A DNA stretch of 7,995 nucleotides, taken from the NCBI GenBank assembly GCA_036847185.1, contig DAIUAM010000090.1, forward strand, positions 1 through 7,995, given 5' to 3'. This DNA comes from UBA4738 sp002413305. Lineage in GTDB: Bacteria > Actinomycetota > UBA4738. Position numbers and translations under genes: made by a program. Below the pieces are notes generated by a model. The model ran no database searches. It had not been told where the DNA came from and saw only the letters and a list, made by a program, of their open reading frames with translations. The stretch's first letter is position 1, and every line of letters starts with the position of its first letter. Below are positions 4,899 to 7,995 of this stretch, piece after piece.

Positions 4899-6955
4899 CC
4901 GAGGAGCTCCACCGCTCGCACCGGGAGCCTCCCGTGCACGGTGGTGCCGCCGCCCAGCTCTGAATCCACGCGGAGCTCCCCGCCGAGCGCGGCCAGGCGA
5001 TCGGCCATGCCCTGGAGGCCGGTCCCGTAGCCACGAGCCCCGGGGTCGAACCCCACTCCATCATCGGAGACCTGAAAGGTGAGGTCCTCGTCGCCCTCGG
5101 CGAGACGGATCCAGGCGGAGGAGGCGTTCGCGTACTTGGCCACGTTCTGCAGCGCCTCCAGACAGCAGAAGTACACGGCGGCCTCGGACTCCTGAGGGTA
5201 GCGGCCGACGCCCTCGGCATGGATCTCCACGGGCACTGGTGAGCGTCGGACCTGGCCGGAGAGGGCCACTACCAGGCCCCGGTCGGCCAGGAGCGGCGGG
5301 TAGATGCCCCGAGCCAGATCCCGAAGGTCCTCTAGGGCCTGGGTGATCTCGGCTTCCGTCTGCTCCAGCATATCGTTCGCCTTGCCGGGATCCTTCGTAC
5401 CCAGCTGGCGGGCGAGGCGGATCTTCACCGCCAGCGCGACGAGCTGCTGCTGGGCGCCGTCATGGATGTTGCGCTCGAGGCGGCGCCGCTCGGCGTCCTG
5501 CGCGGCGACCAGCCGCTGGCGCGACGCCCGCAGCTCCTCCAGGCGGTGAAGCAGCTCCTCGGTCAGGCGGACGTTTCGAAGGACCAGCCCCGCGCCTGAG
5601 GCGAGATCAGCGGCCAGCTTCTCCTCCGTGGGGGTGAGGCGTTCGCCCGGAGACTTGATGAGCGACAGGGCCCCGAGGAGGTCGCCCCGATGCCGGACCG
5701 GAAGGGCGAGGGACGCCTCCGGGATCGTTGGAAGCGCTCCGTCCGCCATGGGAAGCGCCGGCGAGTCCTCGGCGGCGGGCCACGTGGCCTCCGCGCGCAG
5801 CTCATCTCCCACCTTCAGCCACACCCGAGTGCTTACCGCGCCGGTCCCCTCTCCAAGGATCCGTGCCATGCGCGGCAGGAGGTCCTGGCTCTCGTATGCG
5901 CCCGCCATGCGCGAAGAGAATTCGGACAGCACCTCGTAGGGTGTGGCCCGTCGGCCGTACACCAGATGGTTGGCGAAGCGCTGTACGCGTTCGCGCACGG
6001 GCTGGAACGCCACGGCCACCACGGCCGTGGCCAGGATCGACAGACCGAGGTTCGGCTTGGAGCCCTGGCCGATGGCCGCCCCGATCCCCACCACGATCCC
6101 CACGTACACCGCGGTGATGAACGCGGCGAGCGCGCCGAACACCACGGTCTTGTTGATGACGACGTCGATGTCGTAGAGGCGGTACTTGAAGATCGCGACG
6201 GCCGCTCCGATCGGGATGAGCGGGGCGAAGAGGGCGAACGCGACGACCGGCTGGGGCAGCACGAACGATGCGGCCGCGACGGTGGTCGCAGCCAGGGCGG
6301 AGGCGTACACGAACCACTTGAGCTGCAGGCGCTGCTCCCCGCGAGACCGAACCAGCCGCACCACGAGCGAGACCGCGCAGGCCAGGAAGCTTAGAGGCCC
6401 GAGGGCCAGCGCTCCGTTGTAGATGCCAAGGAGGGAAGCCGCCCGGACGATGGTCACCGGATCGGTCAGGTGGGGGAAGTTCGAGGAGAAGTTGACGTCG
6501 GAGACGGCGTTGCAGGCCATGCCCACGGCGCCGGAAACAAGCACGGCCCAGACCACGGGCCGCCACCGGTTCGACGGAAGCCGGCCGTCCGGGAACAGCA
6601 GCAAGGCGAGTACGAGCGGCGGGAAGGTCGCGTTGAGCGCGATCGTGAAGATCCATCCGGCCCACGGGGCGCCCGGGAGCGAGGCCCCTCCGGTGCGCGC
6701 GGCGTAGTCCTGCGTTCCGATCGTCAGGGCCAGGACGAACCCCTCCGCCAGAAACAGCCACCCCACCCGGTTCGAGGTGCGGGCGGCGACCAGCGCCCCC
6801 ACTCCCGCGAACCCGATCGTCACGGGGAACAACACCGCCGTCCCTCCGACGCCTGCTCCGAGATCGAGGACTAGGGCGGAGACGAGCAGCGCGACGGTCA
6901 GGCCGAACAGGCCCAAGGGAACGGACCACGCGATCCGAAAGGCCGTCCGCTTCAT
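4895..6955 (-). CDS. Membrane-bound sensor histidine kinase with GAF domain (NarL-linked type)
   Basis: 686 residues. Residues ~8-320 hold about ten hydrophobic segments, forming an integral membrane sensor. Residues ~340-465 form a GAF-like domain (YEVLSEFSSRM..., LALPVRHRGDLLGALSLIK). A short helix (~463-490) leads to the HisKA_3 dimerisation domain with phospho-accepting His498 in ERNIHDGAQQQLVALAV. The HATPase part has an N box at ~600-612 (EALQNVAKYANAS), a G1 box DDGVGFD (631-637) and a G2 box GTGLQGMADRLAALGGEL (644-661). This is the layout of kinases that phosphorylate LuxR/NarL-type response regulators. All expected catalytic residues are present. The ATG at 6953-6955 overlaps the stop of the upstream kinase (ATGA) and the next frame overlaps its own stop the same way, so translation is coupled. 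The signal is unknown; a membrane-embedded or GAF-bound ligand is possible. Confidence 0.93.
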   Translation of the reverse strand: MKRTAFRIAWSVPLGLFGLTVALLVSALVLDLGAGVGGTAVLFPVTIGFAGVGALVAARTSNRVGWLFLAEGFVLALTIGTQDYAARTGGASLPGAPWAGWIFTIALNATFPPLVLALLLFPDGRLPSNRWRPVVWAVLVSGAVGMACNAVSDVNFSSNFPHLTDPVTIVRAASLLGIYNGALALGPLSFLACAVSLVVRLVRSRGEQRLQLKWFVYASALAATTVAAASFVLPQPVVAFALFAPLIPIGAAVAIFKYRLYDIDVVINKTVVFGALAAFITAVYVGIVVGIGAAIGQGSKPNLGLSILATAVVAVAFQPVRERVQRFANHLVYGRRATPYEVLSEFSSRMAGAYESQDLLPRMARILGEGTGAVSTRVWLKVGDELRAEATWPAAEDSPALPMADGALPTIPEASLALPVRHRGDLLGALSLIKSPGERLTPTEEKLAADLASGAGLVLRNVRLTEELLHRLEELRASRQRLVAAQDAERRRLERNIHDGAQQQLVALAVKIRLARQLGTKDPGKANDMLEQTEAEITQALEDLRDLARGIYPPLLADRGLVVALSGQVRRSPVPVEIHAEGVGRYPQESEAAVYFCCLEALQNVAKYANASSAWIRLAEGDEDLTFQVSDDGVGFDPGARGYGTGLQGMADRLAALGGELRVDSELGGGTTVHGRLPVRAVELLG

Positions 6956-7995
6956 CCGACAGGCTCCAGCTGAAGGACCGGCAGCCGCCCAGTAACGCTC
7001 GTCCCCTCCCCGGGAGCGGACCGGACCTCGAGCTCACCGCCCAGGGCGGCCAGCCGGTCGGCCATCCCCTGGAGGCCCGTACCGTAGGAGGCCTTGAAAG
7101 TGTCGAACCCGGCCCCGTCGTCGGAGACCTCGAACGCGAGCCCATCGCCGGTCGACCGCAGGCCGACCGTCGCCCTCGAGGCCCTCGCGTACTTGGCCAC
7201 GTTCTGCAGGGCTTCCAGAACACAGAAGTACACGGCCGCCTCAGCGTCCACCGGGTAGCGGCCGATCCCATTGCCCTGGATCAGAACGGGCACCGCGCTC
7301 CTCCTGGCCTGCCCCTCCAGGGCGGCGACCAGGCCCTGGTCCGCCAGCAGCGGCGGGTAGATCCCCCGAGCCAGGTCCCGGAGGTCCTCCAGGGCGTGGG
7401 TGACCTCGCCCTCGGTCTGCTCGAGCAGGTCGTTCGCCTTTGCGGGATCCTTCACCCCGAGCTGCCGGGCGAGGCGTACCTTCACCGCGAGGGCCACCAG
7501 CTGCTGCTGCGCGCCGTCGTGGATGTTGCGCTCCAGGCGCCGGCGCTCCTGATCCTGGGCGGCTACGATGCGCTGGCGGGACGATCGGAGCTCCTCCAGG
7601 CGGGCGAGGAGCTCTTCGGTCAGGCGGACGTTGCGGAGTACCAGGCCGGCTCCGGAGGCCAGGTCCCCTGCAAGCTTCTCTTCAGCCGGGGTGACCCGCT
7701 CGCCGGCCGGCTTGGTCAGGGTGAGGGCCCCGAGCAGCTCTCCGCGATGATGCACAGGAAGGGCCAGGGTGGCCAGAAGATCCGGCAGCCCGTCGCCGGT
7801 GAGGGCCATGGCCTCGGTAGGCCGGTCGTCCATGGGCCAGGCGGCCTCGGGGCGCAGCTCGGCCCCCAGCCTCAGCCACACCACCGCACTTCGAGCTCCC
7901 GTCCCCTCGGCCAGAATCCGGGCCATCCGGGGCAGGAGGTCCTCGCTCTCGTACGCGCCCGCCATGCGCGAGGAGAACTCCGACAGGACCTCGTA
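6952..7995 (-). CDS. Second sensor histidine kinase, C-terminal 347 residues (5' end outside window)
   Basis: The frame is open through the right edge (YEVLSEFSSR before the internal ATG at 7965), so the start lies beyond 7995; the ATG at 7965 is not the real start. What is visible aligns without interruption to residues ~340-686 of the neighbouring kinase: a GAF-like domain, then HisKA_3 with ERNIHDGAQQQ (His codon at 7519-7521), an N box (EALQNVAKYARAS), G1 (DDGAGFD) and G2 (GTGLQGMADRLAALGGEL). By eye most positions match the neighbour. The dimerisation core is identical over more than 20 residues, while the GAF part and the segment before G1 vary most. All catalytic motifs are intact. By analogy the missing part should hold about ten membrane segments. 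It ends in an ATGA overlap with the next kinase. The cognate response regulator is not in view. Confidence 0.93.
   Translation of the reverse strand, partial: YEVLSEFSSRMAGAYESEDLLPRMARILAEGTGARSAVVWLRLGAELRPEAAWPMDDRPTEAMALTGDGLPDLLATLALPVHHRGELLGALTLTKPAGERVTPAEEKLAGDLASGAGLVLRNVRLTEELLARLEELRSSRQRIVAAQDQERRRLERNIHDGAQQQLVALAVKVRLARQLGVKDPAKANDLLEQTEGEVTHALEDLRDLARGIYPPLLADQGLVAALEGQARRSAVPVLIQGNGIGRYPVDAEAAVYFCVLEALQNVAKYARASRATVGLRSTGDGLAFEVSDDGAGFDTFKASYGTGLQGMADRLAALGGELEVRSAPGEGTSVTGRLPVLQLEPVG

Noticed and set aside
5802..7271. Minus-strand open frame of 489 codons spanning both kinases
   Set aside because: Crosses the kinase junction in a different frame, is Arg-rich and has no domain motif; a GC-rich shadow.

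Overview
The window is GC-rich with strong G/C preference at third codon positions. Its genes use GTG and ATG starts, good Shine-Dalgarno sites and ATGA stop/start overlaps. Together with the NarL-linked type of histidine kinases this points to an actinobacterium (Actinomycetota), probably an uncultured soil lineage. That assignment is inference; there is no rRNA or tRNA in the window to fix it.

Layout, left to right. Positions 1-227 hold the 3' end of an uncharacterised plus-strand gene. Everything else that looks coding is on the minus strand. Positions 228-896 appear gene-free but carry two short-period tandem arrays (3 x 11 bp and 4 x 10 bp). Positions 897-2101 look like a decaying neighbourhood, listed here from left to right: a small membrane-protein gene broken by a perfect 11-bp tandem duplication; a small Cys-containing hypothetical gene; the first ~32 codons of an ACC-deaminase-like gene with an intact ribosome binding site; and the last 30 codons of an unknown gene that once preceded it. 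Positions 2225-4384 encode a 719-residue secreted protein with an Ig-like N-terminal part and an eight-bladed PQQ-type beta-propeller, whose 50-residue repeats each carry a two-cysteine loop.

Positions 4404-7995 hold three tandem paralogues of a membrane-bound sensor histidine kinase, read right to left: a copy entering from beyond the right edge, a complete 686-residue copy, and a copy cut down to its first membrane segments. The junctions between them are 4-nt ATGA overlaps with nearly identical flanking sequence, so the unit seems to have been duplicated together with its junction. No response regulator is visible; if there is one nearby it lies beyond position 7995.

How they might work together. 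The two full kinases have identical cores around the phospho-accepting histidine and are translationally coupled, so hetero-dimerisation or a shared response regulator is plausible. The propeller gene starts 19 nt after the truncated kinase frame, so it is either read through from the kinase operon or driven by a promoter in the non-homologous tail of the truncated kinase (a candidate is at 4471-4499). I see no strong case for a wholly new system. The best leads are the 11-bp frame-breaking duplication, the acdS relic junction, the cysteine-stapled propeller with signs of recent repeat homogenisation, and the tandem kinase cluster.
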